A DNA stretch of 64,000 bases from Synaphobranchus kaupii (lineage: Eukaryota > Chordata > Actinopteri > Anguilliformes > Synaphobranchidae): NCBI GenBank assembly GCA_029718625.1, contig CM056383.1, forward strand, positions 69,493,893 through 69,557,892, written 5' to 3'. This document shows, piece by piece, positions 39,287 to 50,165 of the stretch (positions are counted from its first letter, which is position 1; every line of letters begins with the position of its first letter). The translations under genes were made by a program, and so were the position numbers. The notes beneath the pieces were generated by a model. The model was not told the DNA's origin. It was given only the letters and a program-made list of their open reading frames with translations, and searched no databases.

Positions 39287-39498
39287 CAGGGCATGAAATT
39301 AACTTTTTCACCCGCTGGCCGGAGTGGCTTGTGGATTCTAAAAAACCACCAGCCATTTTCAACATTTTACCAGCCACATTACCTTTTGCAATATAACACA
39401 ACCTGGTTGGTTCCCAGCCAAAGAGTAGAATAACTTACCAGACGCAAGCAAAATTTTACCGGCATCTGGCCGGTGGAGGGTGTTCACTTCACACCCGG
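39287..39498 (+). mobile_element. hAT-like MITE, CAGGGTRTGAAATTAAC family, copy 3
   Basis: It begins CAGGGCATGAAATTAACTTT and ends GTTCACTTCACACCCGG. Flanks GTCACGGC (39279-39286) and TTCACGGG (39499-39506) match at 6 of 8. It shares CACCAGCCATTTTC, ACATTTTACCAGCCACATTA and CACAACCTGGTTGGTT with the copies in intron 1. Confidence 0.88.
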
Positions 39499-40794
39499 TT
39501 CACGGGCGAGGTTTAGACTGAGCGAAATGGGTCACAGTGACAGAACTCTCTCTGGGTTGTTTGAACTTCCTCGTTTTGTTTAGCTCCTGCCACGTAATCT
39601 AGGTTCTGATCTGTGCCGGCCGTTCACCTCGTTTACCTCGTTTTTGCATGTGTCCGTGCGCCCTGCTTGCCACGGCGAAGCGGCCAAGGCCAGAGCCGGC
39701 TACTGTCGGAAATCTCATGTTACAAAGGCAAATCGCAAGCTTGCACTCAAACTAAATAAAAAAAATAAAAAAGTGTCATTTCAGCAGAAGTGCTTTTGGC
39801 CCTTTCCAAAAACAAAAAAAATAAAAAAAACTTGCATAATGAACTGATGATATGGACTCAAGTCACAATACGACCGGGCGAGCAACTGAACTTGCTCTTG
39901 TTTGTTATTGATCGACCTTGGATCGAGGCGATTGGTTTCTCACGTCAAGTCCGACACCGTCTGCCGCAACCAGTGGCGTTCGTTCATCTGTTGGCGCTCT
40001 GGGGATAGTGCGATGACTCGCCTTCTGAATTGCCCACAAATCTCAGCCGCAACGCGGCGTGGAACACACTGTAAGACCCTAAGATTAAGTCGGAGGCATC
40101 ACCATGGAGACGAGCTCCAAAATGCCACGGGCAGTGTATCTTGTAAATCTTTGAGAGTCACTGTTAGCCTGGGTCAGGACGGTGCCGTTGTACTCCCCGG
40201 TTCTCTGAACCTCTGCCCGCACCCTGTAGTGCTGTTAACACATGCTTCTCCTTCTCTTCAGAGATCTCTCTGCATCTTAATGAGACGCGTTGCGTTACCC
40301 TGTAATATTGTGCAGAAAGTTATAAACAGAAACGAATGAATAATGAATCTCGGAAAAAGTGCAGATCTGGCAGTGAATTAAACAAGTCTAGAGGTGCTAA
40401 TTAAATGAGTCCGTCTTAATCCCTCCAACAGAAAAAAATAAAAGAAATGTTATATATTTTTTTTTTTAAAGTGTAATGTTGCCGTCTCCTTTTGCAGCCG
40501 GGGGTCATTAATCTTGGTTCTGGACATGTCAGAAATGGAGAATAGCCTTTTGGCCTGAGTGGGGGGTCCTGGGGGGTCAGTGGATACAGTCCCAGGTGAA
40601 ACGGTAGCCCGTTGTGGATCACGGTCACTCCCCCTGCCCTGTAACCGGGCACTGCTGTATCTGACCTCCCACGTCCCCTGTCACATGGTTCAGTTGTCAT
40701 GGCGGCGATCACAGCCTCACTCTGGGTCCCACGCTCCCACCGCAGGGCCACAGCGCACTGGGCCGTGCACTTTAATCAAAATGAGAATTTTTTA

Positions 40795-40838
<44 letters not shown>
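40795..40838. repeat. (GT)n microsatellite
   Basis: A GTGT tract. A (CA)n tract of opposite strand polarity lies about 110 bp away at 40948-40980, and the two could pair. Confidence 0.9.
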
Positions 40839-40943
40839 TCATCTACATGTGCTTGCACACTCATAGTTATAAAAAAAAACTACGATAAGGATGCTTTCCT
40901 GGCCTACACACGTGCGTGCTTATAGTGCATTAAGAGGAGTAGG

Positions 40944-40947
<4 letters not shown>

Positions 40948-40980
<33 letters not shown>
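40948..40980. repeat. (CA)n microsatellite
   Basis: About 16 CA units. Confidence 0.9.
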
Positions 40981-40982
<2 letters not shown>

Positions 40983-42117
40983 GTAGTGTGAGGTTGCAGA
41001 ACAGGTTTCTCCCCTGTAGCAGATTCTGTGTGTGTTTTGTGTCTAAATGGTCTGGAATCCCTCAGAACTGAAAGGATGGCAGGTTTGCGGTTTGTTGACA
41101 GTTTGCGACGTCTTCCGATCGTCGCTCCCCGCTCTACCGATCCGGCGGAATTCTCTAGAAGCGGCGACATGCCGAGAGCGACTCCGCGCTAACCCTGTCT
41201 CTGAGACGACAGCGTGGCGTTAGGGTTTGCGCCGTGGTGCTGTTTTCTGTGCGCACTCTCTCCCTGTGTCTCTGGTTTTCGGCCTGCGTGGGGGTCCCGC
41301 TGGGGTCTGCCCCACTGTTTGTGTGAGGCCACGGGCACCCCTCCCTCAAATCATACATTCTTAAGATGTGCTAATAAAAATCCCTCGTATACATATTCAT
41401 AATTCCACAAAAACCTCAGTCAGCACAAACTGAATAGAAAAACTCCAATTAGAATATTCATTTGGTGCTGTGTTGTGCAATTAAATCGTGTTGATGCTTA
41501 AATCAGTACCAAAGGAAAAAAAAATTGCACTTTTTTTCTCCCCAAACATTGTTTAAATAAAAAATGACAATAAGTTATGTTTCCAGATATCATGGGAAAT
41601 CAATGAAGCCGATCTTCAAAAGGCCTTTTATTTTGAGGAAGAATTTCAAAAGGGTAAACAACTATTTTAATCAAAATGCTGGAATAAGCCCTGAATGAAA
41701 TCTTCCCTCTCCTGCCCTCTAGAGCTTGACTGGGGTACTGACAGCTCTTTCTCTGTTATGTTTGACCCCTGTTAGTATTGCAGAATAAACTCAAACTTGA
41801 GAAGCATATTTTCTGTACTGGATTATGTACTGCCTTAGGTAACAGTATTTTTTTTTATTTAATTTTTTAAAAATAACTCTTATCTAATCAATTTTTTTCC
41901 CCCTCACTAATGTGATATTTGAGAAACGCACCCAAATCATGGTCGTCTTAAAGGTTACTGCATAATGGAGGAAATAGAAAACAGTGTTTGGTGTTTGAAA
42001 TAATATTGATGCGTGTGCGGAAGGTTAATTAAAACCTGCAGTCATTCATCATGGGGTAGAATGGACCGGCGGCCCGGCGGGGCCGGGAATCAATCAACGG
42101 GGCCTGGGCTGTGCTGG

Positions 42118-42352
42118 GAACACGGCGCTACGCTAACGCTCGGTGCTCGACTAACACATGGCGCTACGCTAACGCTCGGTGCTCGACTAACACATGGCGC
42201 TACGCTAACGCTCGGTGCTCGACTAACACATGGCGCTACGCTAACGCTCGGTGCTCGACTAACACATGGCGCTACGCTAATGCTCGGCGCTCGACGAACG
42301 CTTGACGCTACGCTAATGCTCGGCGCTACGCTAGCGCTTGGCACATTCCGCT
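42118..42352. repeat. 36-bp minisatellite
   Basis: About six units with the words GGCGCTACGCTAACGCTCGG and TGCTCGACTAACACAT, 36 bp per unit. Four central units are identical or nearly so; edge units are degenerate. As 36 is divisible by 3, several frames stay open, which explains long repetitive open frames on both strands. I see no reason to call these coding. Confidence 0.93.
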
Positions 42353-42465
42353 CGCAGCTACGCTAACCCGCCCGCCTCCACTTCAGCGCATCGCATGCCG
42401 TAAAGCTGGGACGCTTCCTTTATGATGCGTTTATCTTATGCATGTTTGTGCAGGCCTGTGGGGTT

Positions 42466-42469
<4 letters not shown>

Positions 42470-42515
<46 letters not shown>

Positions 42516-42520
42516 TGTGC
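42470..42520. repeat. (GT)n microsatellite
   Basis: A (GT)n tract followed by GCGCGTGTGC and further GTGTG words to 42550. Confidence 0.92.
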
Positions 42521-42893
42521 ATGCTTGTATGACTGCACGTGTGTGTGCGTGCCTCTTTTATTGGGCATTTAGTTGTGAGGTATTTAGAGCGGTGAGTTAC
42601 TTCAGGGGTATTTGTGCTTACCGATCCTGCACGGTGAGGGTCGGCCATGAGCTCGGATTGGAGGGGGGGGGGGGGTGGGGGGGGCAGACGGTTGTTGGCG
42701 GTTTGTAGCGGATGTGGGAGCAGCTAGACTCTCCCTCTTGGTGCCAGTGTAACATGGAGGAGTTGCCACAGTTTGGCCTAATAAGGGCAGGAATGCTGCT
42801 GTCTGGCTTTTTGAACCCCCCCAGCCCGGATCGTGGCTTTGACTTCCACCTGACAAGCCATGCCAGAATCGCCCTGACACCTCCTCCGGTTTC

Positions 42894-42894
<1 letters not shown>

Positions 42895-42935
<41 letters not shown>
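42895..42935. repeat. 41-bp poly-C run
   Basis: An uninterrupted run of 41 C, the longest homopolymer in the window. G-runs lie nearby at 42663-42675. Confidence 0.95.
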
Positions 42936-43537
42936 ATTAAACCTGCTTTAACCTTCCCGTTCATGACCCAATCAACACCACAGCTGTGAAATTAGCAAAT
43001 GAAGCTGCTGTCTGTCGCTGTGGCTTTTATTGTGCTCTTTGGGATTTCGGTCAAAGTCTGTGCTTTGGCCCAACAGGGCTTTTGAGAAATGGGGAGGATT
43101 CTCGCGCCAGGAAAATCTCCCGTTTCAGCAGGAAGGAGATTAGAGTGGACAAGCAACAAGGGCAACGAGCCGTTTAGCTGCGCCATTCCCAGCTTCTGGC
43201 CAGCGATAAAGAATTTCTTAATAACGTTCGTACTCAGCAGTGTCCGTTTGTTTCACTATTTTCCTTTGTTCCACTATTTTCCTTTGTTCAATAAAAGCTA
43301 TTTTTTTAATTTAAAAAAGTGACTTTGCTGACGTGATTGTATGCATTGTATTTCTTGGCTAGCTTCACCGTGCGGCGATGTTGCCGGACTCGGTCACGCC
43401 ACCCAGGTTTTTCGCCGTCGTATCGATTAATTTATCGGTTACGAATAATTGCGCTGTTCCTGTATTTGGGCACATTCGGAGAGCCCGTTTCAAAAACGGG
43501 CCCGAGGTCATCCACCGCGCATTTTTTCTTTGCTCGA

Positions 43538-44037
43538 NNNNNNNNNNNNNNNNNNNNNNNNNNNNNNNNNNNNNNNNNNNNNNNNNNNNNNNNNNNNNNN
43601 NNNNNNNNNNNNNNNNNNNNNNNNNNNNNNNNNNNNNNNNNNNNNNNNNNNNNNNNNNNNNNNNNNNNNNNNNNNNNNNNNNNNNNNNNNNNNNNNNNNN
43701 NNNNNNNNNNNNNNNNNNNNNNNNNNNNNNNNNNNNNNNNNNNNNNNNNNNNNNNNNNNNNNNNNNNNNNNNNNNNNNNNNNNNNNNNNNNNNNNNNNNN
43801 NNNNNNNNNNNNNNNNNNNNNNNNNNNNNNNNNNNNNNNNNNNNNNNNNNNNNNNNNNNNNNNNNNNNNNNNNNNNNNNNNNNNNNNNNNNNNNNNNNNN
43901 NNNNNNNNNNNNNNNNNNNNNNNNNNNNNNNNNNNNNNNNNNNNNNNNNNNNNNNNNNNNNNNNNNNNNNNNNNNNNNNNNNNNNNNNNNNNNNNNNNNN
44001 NNNNNNNNNNNNNNNNNNNNNNNNNNNNNNNNNNNNN
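43538..44037. other. Assembly gap, 500 N
   Basis: Exactly 500 ambiguous bases, a conventional scaffolding gap size, so the true length is unknown. Exons of the pard3b-like gene or other features could be hidden here. Confidence 1.
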
Positions 44038-44099
44038 GAGGTTAATCAAGGTTAATTAGGAGCCATTTTGTTGAAAGGCAGTTGGGGGGGGGGGGGTCG

Positions 44100-45070
44100 G
44101 CGGGGTGGTCCTGACACAGACGGAGTGTATTCTGTCCGCCCGTCTGACAAAGAGCCCCGTCAGGCCCACGGGGCCCGGCCGGGCCACGGGGCTTACAGGC
44201 TGCAGGGTACGCCCAGGAGCCCGAGCGCCGTGATGTGATTACTCCGCCTCCACGCACACCGCTTTCCCCGCACGGTCCCAATTAGCCCGCAGCAGGGCGC
44301 CCCGGCGATTGGCTCACCTTTCCAGCGCGGCTCATGAATATTCAGCGAGCGGCGGCGGCCTAACGCCACGGGCGGGAGGGTCCGCTCAACCTTACAGGCC
44401 CCCCCCTCTCGCCGTGGGAGCCGGTGCCAAGCTGCGCCGGGCTGGCGGAGAAGGGCGGGTGTCTCGCTCACTCAATTAAACACTCGCACACTCCCGCGCA
44501 GTAACCGCGCCTGACACCAGTTACCTCTTAATAGAGCCTCATTCTGGCCGCTCGGCAGTTTTGAAGGATTGTCAACGGTAACTAGCTGTGACGTTCATTA
44601 CCTCGGTGGGGGGGGGGGGGTGGCGGTTGCTTCAAACGCGGTCCAGACTGAGCGGCGTGTTCCGTTCGGCTTAATTTACGGCCGTTTTGGACACGGTCCC
44701 CGGTCTTTATCGACCCCCCCCCCCCCCCTCCCTCCCCCCGTTCTGTCCGCAGTAACCCCCTCCTGTTGTTGTTGTTACTGCTCCAGCGGTTAATTAATCA
44801 TTAACTCGACCGGAACGGACGCAGGCGATGCTGGGAGAAATATGAAGCGCCGAGGCGGCCTCGGTCGACTCCCGGCCCTTGAACCGCGGTAATGGGGACG
44901 CGGCGTGACGCGGTCGCGGTCGCGGGTCGAGCGGGCCCGGGGTGCGGCCCGACGGTCCCCCGGGAAGGCGTGGAAAACCAAAGCGGGGCTCGGAGGGAGG
45001 CGGGGCCCGCGGCTGGGAGCCGGCGGTGTGACTAAGTGAAGGCAGGCCTCGGCTATTAGCCGGCGAGGAT
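44100..45070. promoter_or_regulatory. CpG-rich block beside the gap
   Basis: About 1 kb with dense CpG (CGGTCGCGGTCGCGGGTCGA, GGCCCGACGGTC) in contrast to the AT-richer intron. It contains ATTGGCTC and TTCATGAATATT-like motifs and 13-15 base G/C runs. It may be a CpG island with an internal promoter or another regulatory role, but no exon is recognisable. Confidence 0.35.
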
Positions 45071-45084
45071 GAGCTATGCGCTCA

Positions 45085-45377
45085 GGTGGCCGAGAGGGAG
45101 AGGGAGAGGAGAGAGAGGGAGAGAGAGAGGGGAGAGAGAGAGGGAGAGAGAGAGGGGGAGAGAGAGAGGGGGAGAGAGAGAGGGGGAGAGAGAGAGAGGG
45201 GGAGAGAGAGAGGGGGAGAGAGAGAGAGGGGGAGAGAGAGAGGGGGGAGAGAGAGAGGGGGAGAGGGGAGAGAGAGAGGGGGAGAGGGGGGGAGAGGGGG
45301 GAGAGAGAGAGGGGGGAGAGAGAGAGGGGGGAGAGAGAGAGGGGGGGAGAGAGAGAGGGGGAGAGAGAGAGAGAGAC
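45085..45377. repeat. (GA)n/(GAGAGGGG)n purine tract
   Basis: About 290 bp of almost pure purine on the + strand with periodic GGGG or GGGGG interruptions about every 14-16 bp. All overlapping long frames are artefacts. Confidence 0.95.
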
Positions 45378-45480
45378 ACTTAAATCGGTCGACACTCACG
45401 GTTTCACTGACCCATACCTCATAAAGAGTGATTTCCGCACCTCACAACAGCCTGGTGTCTGAGGACTCAGCGTCCTATGA

Positions 45481-45671
45481 ACTCTCTCTCTCTCTCTCTG
45501 TCTCTTTCTCTGTCTCTCTGTCTCCTTCTCTATCTCTCTTTCTGTCTCTCTCTTGCTCTTTATCTCTCTCCGTCCTCCCCCCTCTCTATCGGTCTCTCTG
45601 AGTCTCCCACTCTCTCTCTCTCTCCCCCTCTTAATCACTCCCCCCTCTCCCTCTCTCTCCCCCCGTCTCTC
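45481..45671. repeat. (CT)n pyrimidine tract
   Basis: Mainly CTCTCTGT and CCTCTCTC on the + strand, opposite in strand polarity to the purine tract about 100 bp to its left. Confidence 0.93.
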
Positions 45672-46017
45672 TTTTCCCATTCCATCCTTCGCTTCTTCGG
45701 TTCTAGCTGAGGGCTTTGCCTAATCTGCTCTGCCGGGGCTCAGTAATAGATATTCTGTGACTAAAAGGGGCTTTGAAATTTCTCTTTCCTCCGTGATCAC
45801 TTTGGAAGTGAAAGAAAGGTGATATAAAATAATTGAAGGCTGAATAGCGACCGTAGCTTTCATCCTCTCAGCCATTTTACACTTATTGGAATTAGATTTT
45901 TTTTTTTTTTTTTTTTGTACCCCATATTTTACTTTTTTCAGTCAGTTCAGGAGAGCACAGATGTGCATGCATTCTACCAGCCACTGCGGCTTTTTACTGC
46001 GCAATCTGAGTTGCGTG

Positions 46018-46229
46018 GCAGCCGTCGCATTGCAGTTGTTGCATGGCGGTTGTTGCATGGCGGTTGTTGCATGGCGGTTGTTGCATGGCAGTTGTTGCAT
46101 GGCAGTTGTTGCATGGCAGTCGTTGCATTGCTGTCGTTGCATTGCAGTCGTTGCATTGCTGTTGTTGCATTGCAGTCGTTGCGTTGCAGTTGTTGCATTG
46201 CTGTTGTTGCATTGCAGTCGTTGCGTTGA
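46018..46229. repeat. 14-bp minisatellite
   Basis: About 15 units of GTTGTTGCATGGCG, drifting to variants such as GTCGTTGCATTGCT and GTTGTTGCATTGCA towards the right. The period of 14 keeps all frames open, giving spurious Cys/His-rich or Gln/Asn-rich proteins. Confidence 0.93.
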
Positions 46230-47880
46230 TGCAGGGGCCTAAGTGCTGACGGTGTTTCTCTGATCTTATCAGCGGAGTGTGGAACGGCAGCCCGTTGACG
46301 GCTCTGTGCTACTGAATACTGAGTGAAATTCCCTGTGTGTGTTTTCCCCACCTCTGATTGGTGTTTCACAAAAGCAGTTTGATTGGGCTGACCATATGAT
46401 CTAACTGCAAGGGTTAGGTTTTGGGTCTAATGTATTGAAGGGTTCAGAGGGTGTGGGTGTTTTTTTTATCTGTAGTGTTTTCTAAGCTCTCATCTGAAAT
46501 ACCAGCGTAAACAAAAATCTAGCTGCCTCCGCTAGGCATCTGTATATGTAAATCATATGTAAATCATATAGAAATAATACAGCATGGCTCTGAGTTTTGT
46601 TCTGGGGACAGTGAGAAGGTCAGAGCGTGATTGGCTGTTGAGGTCAGGTGGGTGGGAGGCTGAGCAGGGATTGGTGAGCTGACTCTACCACACACCTCTA
46701 CACCCACCATGTTTCCATTACTGCCCATGGCAGAAATACCGCAGTCCCAGGGGGTGAACACGTTGACCAGGTGAGGGTGAATTTGAGTGGGTGGAATAAC
46801 TGCTGAAACCTGGTTAGTTCCACTGCACACAGTGAGCATGTAGAGTGCGGGCGTGGTTTGAGTTTGGTTTGGTGCGCTGTGTGTGGTGTGTGTTAGGCCT
46901 GACAGATGGGTGGGAGGTACAGGCTGTGTGTGTGGGGCAGTAGTGTGTGTGTGTTTCGTCTGGTGTGCAGTGTTTCGGTGTGTGTTAGTCCTTGCATGGA
47001 TAGGATACACAGGCTGTGTGTGTGACGCAGTGTGTTCTGTAGCTCTGGACCGGGCCCAGCTCTGTGGGGGTCCAGTCCGAGCAGAAGCGAGCGCCGGTTC
47101 TGCCACGCCGTCCGGGCGAATCTGCGGACACCCCGCTGTGTGCCCATGAGGACCCAGACACACGCGCTTCCTCAATCACACACACACACCTACTTCCTCA
47201 ATCAAACGAGCGCACCCACACACACACACACACACACTCTGAATTGTTCCCAAACTATACAGCCACTGGAGGCAACACGAGGTTCCTATTTTTCTTGTTC
47301 TGTTGCAAATTACTTTGGCGGCAACATGAAGCCGACACGCATGCCGTCTGTGAGTGTAGGTGCAGATTGAAGGGAAATGAATGAGTCTTTGCACAAACGC
47401 ACAGTATGTGGCCGTACAAAAGGCTAGCAGAACTCCTGCAAGCGCACTGTGCAGGCTACGCGTCCGCAGTGAACAAGCACGCCGTACACACACACACACG
47501 CACACCGCGCGCGCGGCCCGGTCTTCTTTAAAAGAATCAGAACCCCGGTCACGCGCCTCCACTCCTTGACAAATAACAATAATCAGCCGGGATCCTGATG
47601 AATGGTGATGATTTGAAGTGTGAGTCACTGTGTTATCCGGGGGGACTGGAGCCGCACTCAAAAGCTTCCTCAGGAGTGCATGATGGCGGGGAGTCAGCAC
47701 TTTGCTTCTGCTAGCCTTCCATTTACCGCTAAAATCCCACATTTACTGTCACTCTGCGCCACCAGCCGCCTCATTTTCAATCTTTCTTTCTCTCGCTCGC
47801 TCGCACCTCTCCCTCCTTTCTTACACATGGAACTGTCATGCACGCGCGTGTGTGTGTGTGTGAATGTGTTTTTGTGACCG
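46230..47880. other. Intronic sequence with short (GT)n/(CA)n patches
   Basis: Mixed unique DNA with small CA/GT runs (around 46870-46975, 47180-47238, 47485-47505 and 47846-47862). A 203-codon minus-strand frame at 46564-47175 is repeat-influenced and has no recognisable domain. Confidence 0.5.
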
Positions 47881-48687
47881 TTTAACATATAAAAACTTTC
47901 TCTATAGCCTATATGCCCAAGTAATGACCCCCTACTAGTAATCTCACATTTTGATGGATTACTAATAAAGTAGACAGTTTGTAAGTGGCAATTAGCCCTA
48001 TTTCATTATAATTCTTTGCTTTAATGATCAAGTTAAATGTAAATTTGCCGGTGGAATGTCAGTAAAATCAGGGGGGAAAAAAATTTATAAACTGTCAAGT
48101 ACCGACTGTAACCGATTCGATTTGTCAGTTCCCGGTGGAGGTACTTCAGGCAGAAATTAGTGTTGTGTCTTTTTAGGATCGGTCTGTTCCAGCTTTTCAC
48201 AGTGGGGAGGCGCTTTCGGCCATTTTAAATGAATCGCACCAGTTCTGAAAAGGGTTGTCGGTGATCGGCGATGGACTGAAATCTGTAAATTTCGCTGCAT
48301 GTTACGTTCAAGTTTGGACTTTGGACCTGGTCACTCGAGGACATCCGGGCGCTTGTGTTTTTAAACCGTTCCGGCGCGTGGCTTCGCCCGCTGAAATGTA
48401 GGCTAAGCTCTCGCCTCTTACTTTACCCGAGCAGGTTTTCCATCTGTGACTCATCTTCACACTCTTCCAGGTCCCTACTGAGGAGAAGTGTCCTCATAAC
48501 GTGAGGCTGCCGCCACGCCACCATGCTGCTGTCCGCTAGCTGATGCACCGCATTGGGCTTGTGTTGGAAGTACGATTTTGACCCAAAAGCAAAAGTTTCT
48601 CTTGTCTGTCCACTGAGCTATCTTAAACTTGTCTGCATTTACTTCACTGAAAACTCGGTAAGTCGATATAAGGGGAATGCTTTACTT

Positions 48688-48915
48688 CCTGGTTTTTCTG
48701 ATACAGGGACCCCCATCCAGGCACAAAGACGTCCAGGGGACTCGTACGTTAAACAGGGTTATATTTTGAATGTAAAAAGGTTTTACATTTTGAAATAGTT
48801 TCCCAAACCTATATATAGCCTAGTCATTGCATATCAAGTCTGGCCAGGGACCCCCCTACAGTACCTTCAGGGATCCCAGGGGTCCGCATACGCACTGTTG
48901 AAAATCCAGGCTTTG
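48688..48915 (-). mobile_element. Interspersed repeat, same family as 5341-5545
   Basis: It runs from TTTCTGATACAGGGACCCCC to GCACTGTTGAAAATCC. Its reverse complement aligns with 5341-5545. Its right end (TTGAAAATCCAGGCTT) also recalls the right end of the hAT-like element at 29214-29471. Confidence 0.6.
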
Positions 48916-49850
48916 CAGTAATGTGTTTCTCACTGGCAAAGTGAGACCAGTGCAGAGACCGGTTTATTGTACATGCGAACACTGACCGACGCTGCAGTCA
49001 CAGAACTTCACAGATCTGTCAAAGTCACCGTTGGATACCACTTTCCTTCCAGCTTGGGTGTTGAGTTTGGACGGGCGGGCGGGCCATGATCTGGGAGTGG
49101 CTAGGCCGGTAAGAAGCAAGTATTCCATTTATTCATGACGGAATTTACTTTGCTCAAAGGGAAACTCGGTGACTTTGAAATGTTCTTTATAACCTCTTGA
49201 TCTTTGCTCCTCTGCCGTTTTTAACCCCGGATTCTTTTCAAAAGCTGTTTCGTGGTTAGTTTGTTGCATCACCATGAGCGTGAGTGTCGACTTGACATTC
49301 AGTATCTCGGGAAATGGAGACCGCGACCAGAACTAAATTCTGTGACCTTTCCAACTGCGGTTGAACTGATTAAGGGTTGCCGTAGCAACGGAGATGAATG
49401 CCTAAGCAACACAGTTTCGCCTTTCATTGGAAGTCAGAGGTGTGTGTGTGTGTGTGTTACATCGCCATTTTTCCATAGGGAGTTTTAAGTTTTGTATAAA
49501 GTTTGAAAGTTTATTCTCAACCTCTGGAGGTCAACACAAACTCTGTGTACCACAATGTGAAAGTAGTATACCACGCGCACACGCACACACGCACGGTCAC
49601 ATGCACGGCGCATGTCAGAATGATAAATCTACAATATCCTGGTGCCTCTGATCTTTACTGTGTGTACAGTTCGGTGTCTGTCAGTACCTGCCTGAATTGC
49701 ATGTGCAAAGTGAGTCTGTGTTTACACTGTCCGCATACGGAATGCAAGGGTTTCTCTCAACTGTTTGTAAAAAAGGTTCAGGGTATATAATTTCTGCGCC
49801 GTTCAGGAACATCCAATTGTGCATTCAATGAAAGAGGGGGAAGACTCCCA

Positions 49851-50165
49851 TTAACCTTTGAGAATAAACTCAGCACAGGAATGCAAATCATTTTTGAAGA
49901 TTATGACTTCTAGTATTGCGGCGAATGTATACGTTGAAAGGCGTGCAGATTTAGAGTGGAAAAGTACCAGGGAAAACATTGAGATGAGGCAGAATGAGCT
50001 TCCTCTATGCCAGAGAAACAGCTGGGAAAAACACAGCCAATCAGCAGCCATTCTCCACCGACAGCGACAGCTCGCCTTTGCGGGAGACGCAAAATGTAAT
50101 TTCGGATTTGAATATGGATTTATGGGATGTCCACATGAGAGCACGGAGGGAATTGTGTAAATGAG
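49851..50165. other. Unique block open on both strands, possible conserved non-coding element
   Basis: Non-repetitive, balanced sequence with roughly 100-codon open frames on both strands (49858-50160 on +, 49851-50144 on -). Neither translation resembles a known domain. I infer a possible conserved non-coding element or chance openness. Confidence 0.25.

Noticed and set aside
41581..41660. Possible next pard3b exon because of a FEEEFQKG-like reading
   Set aside because: The expected V-F-E-E-Q motif and flanking splice phase are absent, and it is AT-rich with no further similarity.
43337..44059. Frames of about 200-240 codons across 43.3-44.1 kb
   Set aside because: Most of each translation is unknown residues from the 500-N gap.
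44790..45462. 201-codon minus-strand and several 100-128 codon plus-strand frames
   Set aside because: They are products of the (GA)n purine tract (Ser-Leu-Pro or Arg-Glu-Gly repeats).
45886..46369. Cys/Val/Ala-rich or Gln/Asn/Cys-rich frames up to 131 codons
   Set aside because: They are generated by the 14-bp minisatellite in all frames.
46564..47175. 203-codon minus-strand frame
   Set aside because: It has Thr/His-rich segments from CA-type repeats, no domain, and no splice or conservation evidence.
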